NCBI GenBank assembly: GCA_004123355.1
Contig: SCHM01000004.1
Span: forward strand, 868,001-932,000
DNA: 64,000 nt
Direction: 5' to 3'
Source of the DNA: Amphirosellinia nigrospora
Lineage: Eukaryota; Ascomycota; Sordariomycetes; Xylariales; Xylariaceae
The notes beneath the pieces are model-generated. The model did not search any database and was not told the DNA's origin. It saw nothing but the letters and a program-made list of their open reading frames with translations. Position numbers and translations under genes: made by a program. Shown here piece after piece: positions 1 to 12,096 of this stretch; position 1 is the first letter of the stretch, and every line of letters starts with the position of its first letter.

Positions 1-1974
1 ACTTCCCCCAAGTCCAGAATCATCATCTCCAACGGACTCCTGTGTGGAAGACTCTGTATTTCCGGACCGGCCAACGATGCCCAACCAAAAGATGCCAAAG
101 GACGCGGCGGTCTTTACCAAGAGCAAGCCAAAGGGGGCGATAAACTTTCACCCGTACGAGGATCTGGACGAGGAATCACTCCGCCGGGTACGGAGGTTCC
201 AAGTCTACCCACTCGGCAAGATACGGGAATATTCCCGACATATACCGTACAATAGTGGGAAGAAAGACTTCTTCGAGAAGACAGGACGAGAAAGTTTCGA
301 AGGTAATTACCATTGTTCATTTTACCGACAAGCTACAACTGAACGGTCCGGCTACTAACCAAAACCACGTAGTCTTTCAGTACGTCTTCAAAGTCCCCGG
401 TGATGATGCCGAGTACGCCGTTATGTGGGACTACAATATTGGCCTAGTTCGCATGACTCCATTCTTTAAATGCTGTAAATATCCTAAAGTAAGCTCAAAG
501 TTTCCAAATGGAGTTCGAAGTCTCTACGGGAGCTATGCTGACAACCATAGACAACGCCAGCCAAGATGTTGAATTCCAACCCTGGCCTTAAGGAAATCAC
601 ACACAGCATTACAGGCGGCTCTATTATGGCTCAGGGTGAGTTTTATTAGAGAAATTTGACGAGACCAAGTCAGCTAACTTTTGGGACAAAGGTTACTGGA
701 TGCCTTATCAGTGTGCAAAGGCTGTCTGCGCAACCTTCTGTCACAACATATCCGGGGCCATGATTCCTATATTTGGGCCGGACTTCCCTGCTCTTTGCAC
801 ACAAGTCGACTCTCCAGAATATAGCCGCATGATTATCGATCCTGCAATCGTGATCCGATCTACTCGAGAGGCGGAATACTACCGGCACCTTTACAGCAAC
901 AGAGCAAGCAGTAATGCCAGCCCTAAGCGTGAGCGCCGCGTCTTTCGCAGTCCGTACGATGACAATGGTAGTCACCGTCCACAATACCGTATACGGAAGA
1001 CATTTATTTCAACTCCAGGGAGTGAAAACAGCCCTTACACGACGGATACTGACGGAGAGACCTCACCCGTTACGGACCGAGATGAGTTGGCCCGCAATCA
1101 CCCTCATCTCCAACTCCCTCGCCTTCCGCACTCTCCCATACCGCCTATAATCACACCACTACGATCAAGTCAAGCTACGAGCGGCAGCAGTAGTTGGACC
1201 CCGGTCAACGTACCACATCCGCCTGGCAACCTCCGCCCACATGCGGAGCACCAAGTCTCTGGCCCTAGTCCATGGTTAAGCGCAATACCTCGGTTCACGA
1301 CGACGGCACATCTACAAACCTTACCCTACCCGAACACGAATGTACAAAAGACTCCACGTTCACAACCTTATTCTACCACTCTTTCCTTCAGCCAGTCTCA
1401 ACAGACACATAACCCAAGAAACGCACATAGACAGCTGCCATCACCCTCCGACATACCACCGCATTTATACCAACAGATATCGGCCCCACGTACAAAGCGG
1501 TCAGCGGCACAGATCGAGGACGACACATCATCGGACCATCACCACCTAGGAATCCCCCTCCGCCAAAGCCATACCTCACAGAACCACAAAATGGACAAGG
1601 AAAACTTGGCAGAAGCCCAGGCACCAAGTTCAAGAGGAGGTGAGAAAGTAAGCGGCGGCAGTCATGCCGGGGCGGACAAAAAGGCCGCGCTTCTACTGAT
1701 GAATCTCAGCGTCCGGGACCATTCCTTCTGGAAGAACATAAGGACGTCCCGAGATAATGAAAGCCGTCATATCAGCGGGCCTCAAGATGCTATCGATAGC
1801 AGCCATCGCGCTAGCGTAGAGAAACCCGAAGGTGACAGCAGTAGTAGTAGAAGTGGACATAACTACTATCGTCACACTGGCGCTAGTGGCAGTGAGGGCG
1901 TATCGCCACAGACGACATCGCCCCTCGACGGGGCGTTTCCGCGGATCAAGAGAGTTAGGTCGAACTCTATGTAG
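1..1974 (+). CDS. xbp1: Xbp1-like APSES-type transcriptional repressor, 5' end cut by the window edge
   Basis: Nuclear DNA-binding protein of the APSES/KilA-N class; in yeast and filamentous fungi Xbp1 represses growth and cell-cycle genes under stress or quiescence. The frame is open to base 2 and the apparent start at base 44 is GTG, so the true start lies outside the window. Exons read about 2-302, 373-488, 551-635 and 692-1974, joined by GT-AG introns of 56-70 nt. Joined, they give a continuous conserved block containing [80 protein letters not shown] and [17 protein letters not shown], which matches my memory of Xbp1. The remaining ~340 residues are Pro/Ser/His-rich low-complexity sequence, probably disordered, ending in a basic patch IKRVRSNSM. 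No break is visible. Family call is firm; orthology to Xbp1 rather than another APSES member is likely. Confidence 0.85.
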
Positions 1975-2760
1975 CGAACAGCCCTTACTGGGCCAGAGGC
2001 TACAACTTTGCTTGCGAATTAGGCTTGTTGATAAGGGGGTAGCGATGACTCACCCGCTATTCGCGTGCGACCTTGGGTCGGCGAATGGGATAAGTTTCCT
2101 TGTTATGATGCATGAACGGATGTATGGGTAAGGCGGAGGTTGCATGGAACCGGAGTTTGTGGACTGGGAATAGAAAAGGTTGGCATTATTACAGCTTCTC
2201 TGATTTCGGAGCACAGCATTCGTGTCAACCGTTGTAACAATCCGCAAACAGCATTGCGAAGGATTGTTCAGGGTGTACTTAGTTAATAACTACACACCAC
2301 CCGAAAGTCGTCTGCTCACAGAGCAGACCGCTACTATTTAGGCCTTTTCACTAACTATGAGACTCTTTCGAGGTGATTGCTATCGATTGAAGTAGGCGAC
2401 AACACCAAAAGGTACCTTGGACAAACCTGGCGAATTAAGATAGAATACGTGAAACTAACAACAAGTAACTACGAATAAATTATATACGAGATTACGGAAT
2501 ATCTCTATTTAGCACGCGCAGAGGTCAAGGGTTCGTGTGTCAAATATAGGGTATGTGTAGACTCTTGTAATCCTTGGCCGTGTTGTTACATTTTCCTTCT
2601 TTGTTCCTGGACATCCAAGGATTCATCGGGTGGCGGGTATTTGGTGGTTCTACATTCGTAAAGTTGTGGGCATATTTAGATGCACATGCTTTTGGTTGCC
2701 CATGCCTTAAACAATATCTATGATTTGTATCGAACACGAAGCCCGACTTTAACCCGTCTA
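1975..2760. other. Intergenic, shared 3' flank of convergent genes
   Basis: The xbp1-like gene and cns1 converge here. Short overlapping reading frames begin with non-ATG codons and show no recognisable protein. I see no RNA gene or repeat. Confidence 0.6.
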
Positions 2761-4093
2761 TCACCGCCCACCCTTTTCCGCAGCCTTCTTCATCTTGAAC
2801 TCCTCGACCCAGCCAGCCGCCTGCGCCTTGGGCAGGACGAATATCCTGACGACCTCATCGACAACCTCGACCTTGCCACCAGACAAGGCCTTCAGCAAGG
2901 GCACCTTCTTGCCAAGCTTCACCAGCCCCCCCGCGACGGTTTCCATGTAGCACTCCACCCCGGCCAGCGTATACGCGCCCTCGGCGTCCCAGGGGAGCGG
3001 GAACACGTAACCGAGGTGATCGGCCAGCGAATCCGTCTCGTCGAACGCCTTGATGAAGTCGGACTCCAGGTGCGCCGGGTAGAGCAGGACGGTCGGGAAG
3101 CAGAGGTGGCTGGCCGGGTCGTCGGGGTCCGGCGCGAGCCTGACGCCCGCGTCCTCCATCTCGGGGGGCTGGGCCGTGGCGCGGGTGCGGATCTCGCGCG
3201 CCCTCAGCGCCGCCCTGACGAGCATCGCCCGGCGCTTCTCCCGGCCCGTCCTCTCGGCCTCGCGGCGCTGCCGCGCCGAGGCCTCCTCCGCTCTCTGGAC
3301 GATGTCCCGCGCCACCGTCTTCAGGGGGTTGTTCGACGCGTCGATCGCCAGCCCGCGCGCGCACGCGTCGTCGGCCTCGGCGATGCGGCCCACGGCTAGG
3401 AAGGCGCGCGCCGAGCGGTAGTATGCCTTGATGTTCTTCGGGTTGAGACGCAGCGCCGCCGAGCCGTCGAGCCAGCACGAGCGATAGTTCTTCAGCTCTA
3501 GATGGCAGGCTGCGCGGTTGACGTATAGGGATTCGAGGACTGCTCTCTCTTTGGCGATCTCATCTTCGCTCGTCTCTTCCTTGCCCCCTCACCTTGGACT
3601 TGTTCTTCCTTAGATTTTCCATTTCCGGTTGCCGAGGAGACGGTTCCGCCGCCGTTTGCTTCCGTTTTCTCTCCTCCGCCGCCAGGATCACGATGCCCTT
3701 GGTGTAGAACTCCTTGGCGTCGACCCAGCGCCGGATTTTGAAGCATTCGTTTCCCTGCTCCTTGAACTCCGACGCGTTCTCCAGCGGCGTCCCTTCGTAG
3801 GCCAGGGCCTTGAGGGCTTCTGTCTCGTCGTTCTCCTCCAGCTCCGTCATGAAGAAGGGCGTCTTCTTCAGCTCCGCAACTACCTCGTCCACCGTCTTCC
3901 TCCCCGTCATCGCGCGACCAGGCGACAGCTCGGGAAACATGGCCGCTGCTGCTGCGGGAACGGATGCGCCCGCATCTTGTGGCTTTTCTATTGGTGTGAC
4001 CTTGGGTTCTGATGTTTCCGGTTCCGGTTTTGGTTGTGACTGCTCGAGCTTAAGACGCTCTGCGACGTCGTCGCTGATTTCTTGTATGTGCAT
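2761..4093 (-). CDS. cns1: Hsp90/Hsp70 co-chaperone Cns1 (TTC4 family TPR protein)
   Basis: Cytosolic TPR co-chaperone that links Hsp70 and Hsp90 to client folding and translation; essential in yeast. ATG at 4093. The N-terminal ~110 residues hold a Pro/Glu-rich linker, then the family block KTPFFMTELEE and a TPR helix pair starting SEFKEQGNECFKIRRW and DAKEFYTKGI. The second part reads LYVNRAACHLELKNY and LRLNPKNIKAYYRSARAF (TPRs 2 and 3), then the C-terminal 'wheel' domain with LCFPTVLLYPAHLESDFI and DHLGYVFPLPWD. The frame slips once, at a run of five G (C on the + strand) at 3584-3588. Removing one G joins the halves as VRGKEETSEDEIAKE, so I treat it as one gene with a probable homopolymer error. 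A 30-nt intron is too short to be credible. The 3' half is markedly GC-rich. Confidence 0.88.
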
Positions 4094-4535
4094 TGGGCGC
4101 TGAGAACAGGACCTAGTAGTGATTGATTTACTGACTTATTGTAATCTATATCTTAAATTTCCAGATTTCATATAGTCCTGTCAACTTAATACTAGTTTTT
4201 TATCTCTTTATGAATGTGAAAGCTCTTGATATGATTGGAGAAGTGGTCGCATACAAATTCGTAGAAAGAAACCTAAGTGGGGGCGGGGTACCTAGGTACG
4301 ACGTCAGAAAATCCTTGTAAGCTATATTATGCAGTAATCCGTATTGTTCTTGGTCCAGTCATTTCGGCGTGACAACTTTAGACAACAACTCTCTAGCTTT
4401 AGTCACCGGGCAGGTGGCTATACAAAATCAGGTTTCAATGTCGGGTATGGGAATTTAAATATAACTCGGTTAATCTAAAGTTTTATTACCCAATGAAGTC
4501 CTGTCTATCCCACAACACCAATTTTATAGCCAAAT
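4094..4535. other. Intergenic: cns1 upstream region and his5 downstream flank
   Basis: AT-rich spacer of about 440 bp. It contains the perfect 12-bp palindrome GTACCTAGGTAC near 4288-4299. No reading frame of interest and no convincing heat-shock element were seen. Confidence 0.5.
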
Positions 4536-5871
4536 CTAAGCGATAATAGCGTTGGCCGCTACCTCTTTCTTCTCCTCGTCTTTTGACGCCGTAGTATCAT
4601 GACCATAAACCTCAGCAAGAGTCTTTTCCAACGCTTCCAAAAACCTCGTGACCTCAGTCTCCGTCCCAACCGTGATCCGCAGACATCCGAGGCACCCATG
4701 CTCCTTACCCCTGAACCGTACCACAACACCTTTATTCTCAGCCAACCTCTCATACACAGCGAGTGCGGTGGTATTATCCGGCTGTCCGTGTTTATTTAGT
4801 AATTCGTAGAGCAAGAAGTTACTCTCGACGCCACCCCGTAAACGTCCGACCCCCTTAACCTTGGGTAGTTCCCGAATCAAGCGCTCCCTTTGCGCGACAA
4901 GTTTGTCCCGGTTCGCACTCATAGCCGCCAACCCATCCGGAGAGAACGCGTATATGGCCAGCGCGCTCGTCGGACTGGGGATGTTATACGGCGCCTTCAT
5001 GTTATTCAGAAGCCGTGCGATGGGCGCCGACGTGAACACGGAACCGAGCCGGATGCCCGCCATCCCGAAGCCCTTGGACGACGTCTGCATGACCGCCAGG
5101 TTGGGCCATTCGGCGACCCACTCGGCAAGCGACGTACCATCGGGAGAAAAGTCGACGTATGCCTCGTCGACGATGACCACGCCGTTCCACGTCGGGTGCT
5201 CTAGCAGCTGCCGTATGTCCGCCTTGGCAAGCGGGGCGCCCGTAGGGTTGCCCGGCGAGCACAAGTATAGCAACTTGATGTTTGGCTCATCTGACAGCGC
5301 CTCTTTTATCTTGACGACATCAAGCGCAAATGTCGGTGCGGGCAGGAGGGTATCTTGACCAGGCCCACGTCGTTCACCTGTGCTGAGACGGAGTACATAC
5401 CATAAGTAGGCGGGCAGACTAGGATCCTGTCTCGGCCGGGAACACAGAAACATCGCATGAGGCCATCAATGGCTTCGTCACTCCCAACACCAACAAATAA
5501 GTTGTCAGGCGTGATTGTTTTGTCTGTGTGATGGTGGGTATTCCTTAGGTTGCAGAGCAGCTGCTTCAATTCCCCTTGGTGCGGATCCGGATATCTGTGC
5601 AGGCCCATGAAGTCAATCTTTGGGGCCGATGATGGGCTAGCTGACGATACCGGGCGCAGCGGCGGCAGCCCCCAAGGATGGCCCGTAAGCGTTCTCGTTT
5701 GCATCTAATAAGATGTTTGTGCCATCATCCTTGTAATCGCTAGAGTCGGCACGTTAGCATTGGCACAGAAACGGTGAAATATTCCAAAGTTTCTCACTCT
5801 CTCGCACACCGGTATGGCTCAAGTGCCAAGATATTAGACCTCGCACAGGTCTCGAGGTTGAACGCTGACAT
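4536..5871 (-). CDS. his5: Histidinol-phosphate aminotransferase
   Basis: PLP enzyme converting imidazole-acetol phosphate plus glutamate to histidinol phosphate, step 7 of histidine synthesis (EC 2.6.1.9). Exon 1 is 5871-5798 (ATG, MSAFNLETCARSNILALEPY), then a 58-nt intron (GTGAGA...CTCTAG, 5797-5740), then the main exon from 5739. Family blocks in order: LLDANENAYGPSLG, DFMGLHRYPDPHQ, DNLFVGVGSDEAIDGLMRCF, CPPTYGMYSVSAQVNDVG, LYLCSPGNPTGAP, VVIVDEAYVDFS, and the PLP-lysine region MQTSSKGFGMAGIRLGS (Lys in SSKGFG). The frame slips twice, at GGG 5652-5654 and GGG 5348-5350 on the + strand; one base out and one base in restore the family sequence. An ORF-only reading would miss exon 1 and split the gene in two. 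A Gcn4/CPC1-type site lies upstream. Confidence 0.92.
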
Positions 5872-6293
5872 AGTGCGAATTGCGAATTGCGAATCGCCCT
5901 GTCCGCCCAACTCACAATATTCGCGCTTGTCCTTCGTTTAATGTTTTTCTAAAGATATCAAGTTGGTATTTAATTTATTTTTACTACCCACCTTGAGTGT
6001 TTTGAGTCAGAGATCGCGGCGGCAAGTGTTTAGTGACTCCGATGCTGTGGGGCTCCGATCGGAGCAACCTTGAGAAACCTTACTTGATGTCACAGTTGAT
6101 GAACCGCACCAATGCATAATAGGCCGTGTTGCAGCTAACCAGCACACCGTTGAATCGAAATATAGAAATATTTGGACTTTTTCTTCTTTGGAAATTGACT
6201 GCTAAATAGGTAACTCTCTCATCCAAGATTTGTGGAAACAATTATTGAACGCCAACTCCAGTCATCACGCATTTTCGTTTCCAGACTATCAGC
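5872..6293. other. Intergenic: his5 promoter and 3' flank of the GH76 gene
   Basis: About 420 bp, AT-rich. It carries the CPC1-type site and a short direct repeat of TGCGAAT (three partial copies) near 5875-5895, just upstream of the his5 start. No reading frame of note. Confidence 0.5.
6003..6009. promoter_or_regulatory. Gcn4/CPC1-type element TGAGTCA
   Basis: Perfect TGAGTCA (TGACTCA on the coding strand), about 130 bp upstream of the his5 ATG. This is the consensus for the general or cross-pathway amino acid control activator, and histidine genes are classic targets. A weaker TGACTCC lies about 30 bp further upstream. Function here is inferred from sequence and position. Confidence 0.6.
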
Positions 6294-8544
6294 TTATACC
6301 GCGAAAATAAAAATTGAGAACATGAATGCCACGAGGGCTGGGGCATAACTAGCTTTCATGCCATGAGCAGCATGGTCTGGTTGCCCAGTAGTCGACGGCG
6401 GGACTGTGGTCGATTGCGCTTGTGTGGCGGATGGCGTGGGCGTAGTGGATGATGTAGTCGTTGGAGAGCTCTTGACATGTTTGATTTCGCCATGTTTGAA
6501 AGGCGGTTGGGAATCGAAGGCGAGCAACGCCTGGATAGTCTCGAGAGCCGTCATGGACTGTCCAAGCCCGGGTTCTCGTCGTATCCTCCGACATACCTGA
6601 AAATATAGAGTCAGCGGCTGCTAAGAGTATTTAAGACGTCCTAGAGTTTCTGGGTACGGAACGACATCCAACCCAATGCTAATGGGAAGGGGAAATGAAG
6701 ATCTTGAAAAGGACATACCACTTCTCTCCGCAGGCTGTGCTCCCATCTCCGCCGGAACAGGCCTTCCCTGCTGCAATAGCAGACGTGCCCAGCAATTCTC
6801 GGACATTTTGGAGAGTTGAAGGCATCATCAGTGTAGATGCGGCCATGAAGCGAGAGACTATAGCTTTGTGGTTAGCAATCTTTATTTCGAATGTGCTGTT
6901 CTCAGGAGCGCGAAACGCTTTCAAAACATATTTTGATTTGCGAGAAGTATATTCGCTGTATTCTTCAAACAAGTAGAACAAGAAAAGAAAAGACCCTATA
7001 TATCCTTAGGGATTACTTACGGTAACCTTTGAATGATTTCATGTCCGTATTACAGGTGCCACCTAACTCGCAAGCGTGTTCGTACATGATGTTCGTGGCG
7101 TTTGGGAATGGGCTAAAATATGATCGGGAAGCCTCCAGGAGACCATTGGTTCGATGCGCCCAAGTATCGTTTCCATCGGTGTAGTTGAAGAGCACTGCCG
7201 CTCCGTACATATAAATACCTTGTTGAGTAGGAGAAGCTTACGGGGTTGATTTCACGACACTCCTGGGACGAACTGGCGCCGTCGAATACGTTGAAATTCT
7301 CGTCTACGAGGCCGATCTTCTGAGACCAATCCCATATTTTCTCGGACCATTGCAGGTAGTGTCGTTTCCAGTTGCGCGAGCCAGTCGCGCGGAAATTTGA
7401 AAAAAGCCACCGTTGGATACTGAGTTCTTGTAATCGAAGCCGTTCGGATTGTCGGTATATTTGCCAGTGTAAGCCACCCACCGCATGTCGTATCGTCCCA
7501 TCTAGGTGCCATAGTGTTCCAAATTCTCGGCTATTTGCAACCAAGGCGGTATGGAATCGTCGGGCTGAGGAAAGTTGCGTTCTGCCGCTTCTAGTATAGA
7601 AAAGGCCCAAAAAGCTTGATCATCGTTTCCTTCAGAACCAGCGTATAACGTACTCATAAAATCAAAGTTAGGTCCGACTTGGCTTAGTAGTGCTCTATAC
7701 GAATATGCTGTTAGAGTCCAATCTATAATGAAGACCAAACTTATCAAGGATTCGCGAAAAAGTTCGACTCTAAGGCTTGTCTGAAAAAAAAAGGAAACAA
7801 GCCAATTCCGCCTGAATACGTACTGAGTTATCACCTCGTCATAACTTGTATCGCCCGTAAAGTGTGAATAATCTAGCATAGCTCCCCAGCAAGCACCGGC
7901 TTGCCACCAGTCTATTTTGACATCAAGTCAGCAAATGAGCTATCCTACGAATCGAGGTACGGCGGCGGGCTTACAGTGAGGTTGCGGAAATATGGCGATA
8001 GTCTTATATAGCATGATTAGCCTTGGTGAAGTTGTCAATTGAAGCTCTATACATACCGTTGGAGTATCTGTGATGTTTCCTGTGTAATAGCTCATTGTCC
8101 CATAAGCAATTGTACTGGAAACCGATCTGATAGACCCTATGAGTGAGAATAGTTAGATTTTAATGACGGGAGTTAATGTTGGACATTGTGAAGACTGAGT
8201 GCACATACCCGGATCGCTAATATTGAGATCCCTCGGCGCCACGAAAATCGCAACCCATCTTGACAGCACGTATATAGAGCTCTTGAAAATAGCTACAGTA
8301 GTCCGTGGAAAAGAAACTGAACAGAAATTGACAATTCTGCAAAGCAATGCAACGTTTCCGTTAATCGTAATAGGAAAAGAATTGAAAAACTCCAAATGGA
8401 ATTGATACTGATAGTGGGTATATTCAAGAAAGTTGTATCAGAGTAATGCGCAATGGGCCAATTGAAGCGTCGAGGAGCTAGCAAAGGAGTTACGCCGACT
8501 TGCAGCGTAAATGATAGCAAAGTAATCAAGAGAGCCCAGCTCAA
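6294..8544 (-). CDS. GH76 alpha-1,6-mannanase-like, GPI-anchored cell wall protein (DCW1/DFG5 family)
   Basis: Dcw1/Dfg5 proteins are plasma-membrane GPI proteins thought to cross-link GPI-mannoproteins into the wall. Blocks in order on the minus strand: DLNISDPG, SIRSVSSTIAYGTMSYYTGN, HYWWQAGACWGAMLDYSHFT, GSEGNDDQAFWAFSI with the paired catalytic Asp of GH76, SVSNGGFFQISARLAR, VFDGASSSQECREINP, YFSPFPNATNIMYEHACE, GEKWYVGGYDENPGL. The C-terminus is Ser/Thr/Pro-rich and ends in a hydrophobic tail FMFSIFIFAV, as expected of a GPI signal. At least five introns are readable, including 8208-8137 and one closing with TTTTCAG just before the last exon. Several one-base slips occur, clustered at about 7450-7525 and once near the last exon start. 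The start is unresolved: a signal-like hydrophobic stretch ends near 8544, but the only in-frame start there is TTG. It may be an error-affected or a decaying gene. Confidence 0.82.
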
Positions 8545-9531
8545 TCGTCGTCCAGTTTATCGACGAAGTAAAGCAAAAAGAGAATGAAATAGGATAATAC
8601 TAGGTGCGAAGCGAAAAGATATGTCAAGACATGCGTATTGCGGTAGAGTGGTTCGAGGCGACAGCGAGAGAAAGTAAAGCCTTCTTTTCCCCAGTTTCCT
8701 ATTCTGCACATCACAAGAAGCCGCGTCCTAGCTCATTATGGGCATATGCTGTCATGGGATGTGTTGATGTAAAGTCCGCCTGCCGAATATGTCGAATGGT
8801 GCGGGACTAGCTTCATGATTTGGCCGAAGTCCTTCTGAAACTGTTCCTGCAGCAATGATGTGCAGAATTCACGAACCTGCATACGTGAAGGTAGGTTCCT
8901 GCTGTTTGACGAGGCGAAATTCGCAAGATGGTTAGGTTAGAGACGTGACCTCGCGTATTGATGCCTACCTGTCGTCCGACACTTGAAAATAGACTGAATT
9001 GACATTTTTGCGTTTATTGGTGGCGTCGCATTCCAACACTGACAGGGGTCTGTCTCAGGCCCTGCAGTCCAACGGCTTACATTCGTAGTGTACAAGAATA
9101 GTGACGGGAATGAAAGGTCTCGGAAGTTTGATTAGCGATCTGCTCACTGGTATTCAGTCATTTCAATATGTTAGGTGTATACGTGTGAGTACAAATATCA
9201 AGGCATAGACGGTAGGCTTCAAACTCTACTACCGCATAGGCTACGTAACCTATCGAATACTCCCATTTTATACAAGCTGCTTGAATGAGGTGGCATACCA
9301 CTAAACTATAAGTCCAAATGAGTAAGGGAACTCGGAAGATCTGCTGATTGGTCATTGTGAGGTTGGTGGCCGTCTTCTTGTTTCATACACAGAGATGGTA
9401 AAGCTACATGGGTAGCTTACGACAGGGCACTCAACTTCTCAACTCGATGTCGCTTACGAGACTGAGTACATTCAACCGGTATATATCATTGAATCTATCT
9501 AAGCAGTATATGACGCTATCTGTAATGATCT
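8545..9531. other. Intergenic: GH76 upstream and permease downstream region
   Basis: Nearly 1 kb without a supported gene. Small reading frames (for example 8604-8810 +) have no family features. No repeats beyond short A/T runs. Confidence 0.5.
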
Positions 9532-11181
9532 CTATTGGCTAACCCGGTCCCGCTCAAGATCGATATCGGCCAACGCTACAAACTTTGTCCGGAAGTAGAG
9601 CTTGTGCCCTCCGTACAGGACAAAAAACAAAATAAGACTAACGTAGGCCGCGAAGAAGCCGCTGGTGCTCCACCGGATGAACACTGTAAACCCATTCGAG
9701 AAGAGAATGAGGACGCAGAAGAAGAGTCCATAGATGGTTAGATAGGGCTGGAAGGGCGCCTTGAAGGCCAGCATATCCCGCGACATGCCTCGAGATTTCA
9801 GAACCCGCATGAAGATCAAGTGACAGATACTAATACAGGACCAACTGATGAAGCCGGCTATACTTGTAATGTTCAACAACCAGTTGAAGACTTGGCTTCC
9901 GCCGGATGAGAGATTAAGGAAGGCAAGTAGGCCGACGACTGCCGAAAAGCCGACAGCATAATGGGGTGTGCCATGGCGATTCGTCCGTGCCAAAAACGCG
10001 GGCGCATGCCCTTCGTTGGCCAGCGCGACCACGATCCGACTGCTCGAGTACAGGTTGGAATTGGCAGCCGATAAGACTGCTGTAAGCAGGACGGCGTTAA
10101 TGATGTGCGGGAGGACGGGTGTGCCCGCCAGATTAGCAGCAATGACGAGAGGCGATGCCGAGGCATCGCTGGCGTCGGTGAGAAGGTCTGGGTTGTCGTA
10201 TGGCACAGTGATACCGATGAAAAAGATGGTCGACACAAAAAGCGTGAAGACGCCCCAGAATGTCCAGCGGATGGCCCGAGGCACACTTTTGGCAGGGTTC
10301 GCCGTCTCACCTGCACCGACACCAACGAGCTCGGTGCCCTGGTATGAAAACCCTGCGGTTACGAGAACAGACCAAAATCCAACGAATCTGCCACTCGCTC
10401 CAGGGACTATGTACTCGGCAAAAGGACCTGGATGAACCCACGCATCGAACCCGAGGTAGCCGTGTTGACCAGCGCCCGCATCGATGGCAATGGCGTAGAT
10501 GATAAAGCCGATAATTGTGATGACCTTGATCGAAACGAAGTAGGATTCAAACTCTCCGAACCAGCGAACGGGTAGAAAGTTCACAGCCGTGAAGGTGACC
10601 CAAAATATAGCGATAAAAATACCGACGCTCAGGGTCTTGTTCCAATACTGAATGACGAGGCCCGAGCCAACAAGCTCGAGTGCATAAGTCGTTGCCCAGC
10701 TAAACCAGTATATCCAGCCCATGGCGAAACCGAGAGAAGGGTCGGCGAATCGTGACGCATAGGCCGTGAAGGATCCCGCAACGGGTATGAAGGTAGCCAT
10801 CTCGCCCAAGCTTACCATAATCGAGTAGACGATCGAGCCGACGAAGAGGAAGGCAATCAAACACCCGACAGGTCCCGTCGTCGCGAGCGCCTTCCCACTG
10901 CCGAGGAACTATAGAATGTCAGAAAGGCACAGGAACATGCGATCCATTGCGGATGATGGTTACGTGCTTACCAGTCCCGTACCGATAGCGCTACCTATGG
11001 CGATGAACTGAAGATGCCATGTATTCAGACCACGCTGTAAGCCTTCGCCCTCGGGCAGGTCCTTCTGTGAGCCATTAACCGAGGAAGCGCCCAGCGCTGC
11101 ACCTGGCATCTTTTTCTCGGACTCGACAGCGTGTATGCCCATCGCGCCGTGAGGGTCATCGTGAGTCGGGTACGAAGCCAT
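9532..11181 (-). CDS. Amino acid permease, YAT/APC family
   Basis: Proton-coupled plasma-membrane amino acid importer. ATG at 11181; exon 1 is 11181-10972, a 63-nt intron (GTAAGC...CTATAG) runs 10971-10909, and exon 2 is 10908-9532, giving 528 aa with no interruption. The N-terminal cytosolic tail (~45 residues) leads into the first helix with HLQFIAIGSAIGTGLF, the APC consensus substrate-binding helix, followed by LGEMATFIPVAGSFTAYASR, the YAT block. About 12 hydrophobic segments follow; FSYQGTELVGVGAGET, PRAIRWTFWGVF and SSSRIVVALANEGHAPAF are YAT hallmarks. The C-terminal tail is short and charged. Substrate cannot be assigned (Gap1/Agp-like, general or neutral amino acids). One of the few multi-exon genes here that reads without frame correction. 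Confidence 0.93.
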
Positions 11182-12096
11182 GGCCAGATGCGAAAGCCGA
11201 ACCGTGTTTTGACGTGTGAAGCAAGCGGGGGATGACTTGACACATAGAATCGCAAAGAGCGAGTGGCCACAATAAAAGAAATTATACGTTGTATGACTCC
11301 CGCGCGCGCTGTTAAACTACGTACTCACACCGTTCCATTCGTTATGGAGTCACGATAGCATCGGACCTCATCGGCCGGATCACTCTACCCATTTCCACCT
11401 AAACTACAGATGTCATCCCCGAATCGGCTAACCTAATGATCAGAACACTGTGTAGTGATGTGGCGAGGTCGGAAACAAGCTCTGCAGTCGCGTGAGCTTG
11501 CGCCGGGTTAAACCGTACAGCGGCAGTGAGGATTCTAGTTTCGTTCTAGTCTAGCCAAGACACCTGCCCGGACAGCCTCAAGCTCGGTATAATTCTCCAC
11601 TGAAAACTCTGTTTTGGGCCCCTGATCTACGCCAAGCTATGGGCCGGTGGCCAATCAGTCGGCATAGTTGACTAACGGGACTGCCGTTCTAGGTAAGAAG
11701 AGGTTGGGATGATGCGTTCTTTTGGTGTCGATCTTATCCGCGTCGTATTTCCAGCAGATCTCTAGAAAATCTGACATATAAAGTCTTGTAAGAGCATTAG
11801 AGATGTTGAAGATCATGGCATCACCGGGGATAACAAGCTAACTAAGTTGGTCCTAGGCTAGGGAACTCAATGTTGAAACCTTCGTTAACTAAGTTGTCAT
11901 CCATCTACGTCCTCACCAAGTACATCTTCAATTTGGTTCTCAACATTCATCTCCAACCTCATCTATTGGCTTGGCCTCCAATGTTGGGTCTCTACTCAAC
12001 CCTGGACCTCCCCACAGATTCCTTGGATTCTCAAGAACTGTTGTGACTCCTGGTATTCATCAGTTTCCACGCATCTCTGAACCAGTTCAGTTGACC
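11182..12096. other. Intergenic: permease promoter region
   Basis: About 900 bp upstream of the permease. An open frame from 11893 leads into the small orphan gene at 12097 without an ATG. GATA-core motifs (GATAA/TTATC) occur, as expected for nitrogen-regulated permeases, but at a density that may be chance. Confidence 0.4.

Noticed and set aside
3560-3600. Intron explaining the cns1 frame change
   Set aside because: The available GT-AG pair spans only about 30 nt, too short for fungal splicing, while removing one G from a five-G run restores the sequence.
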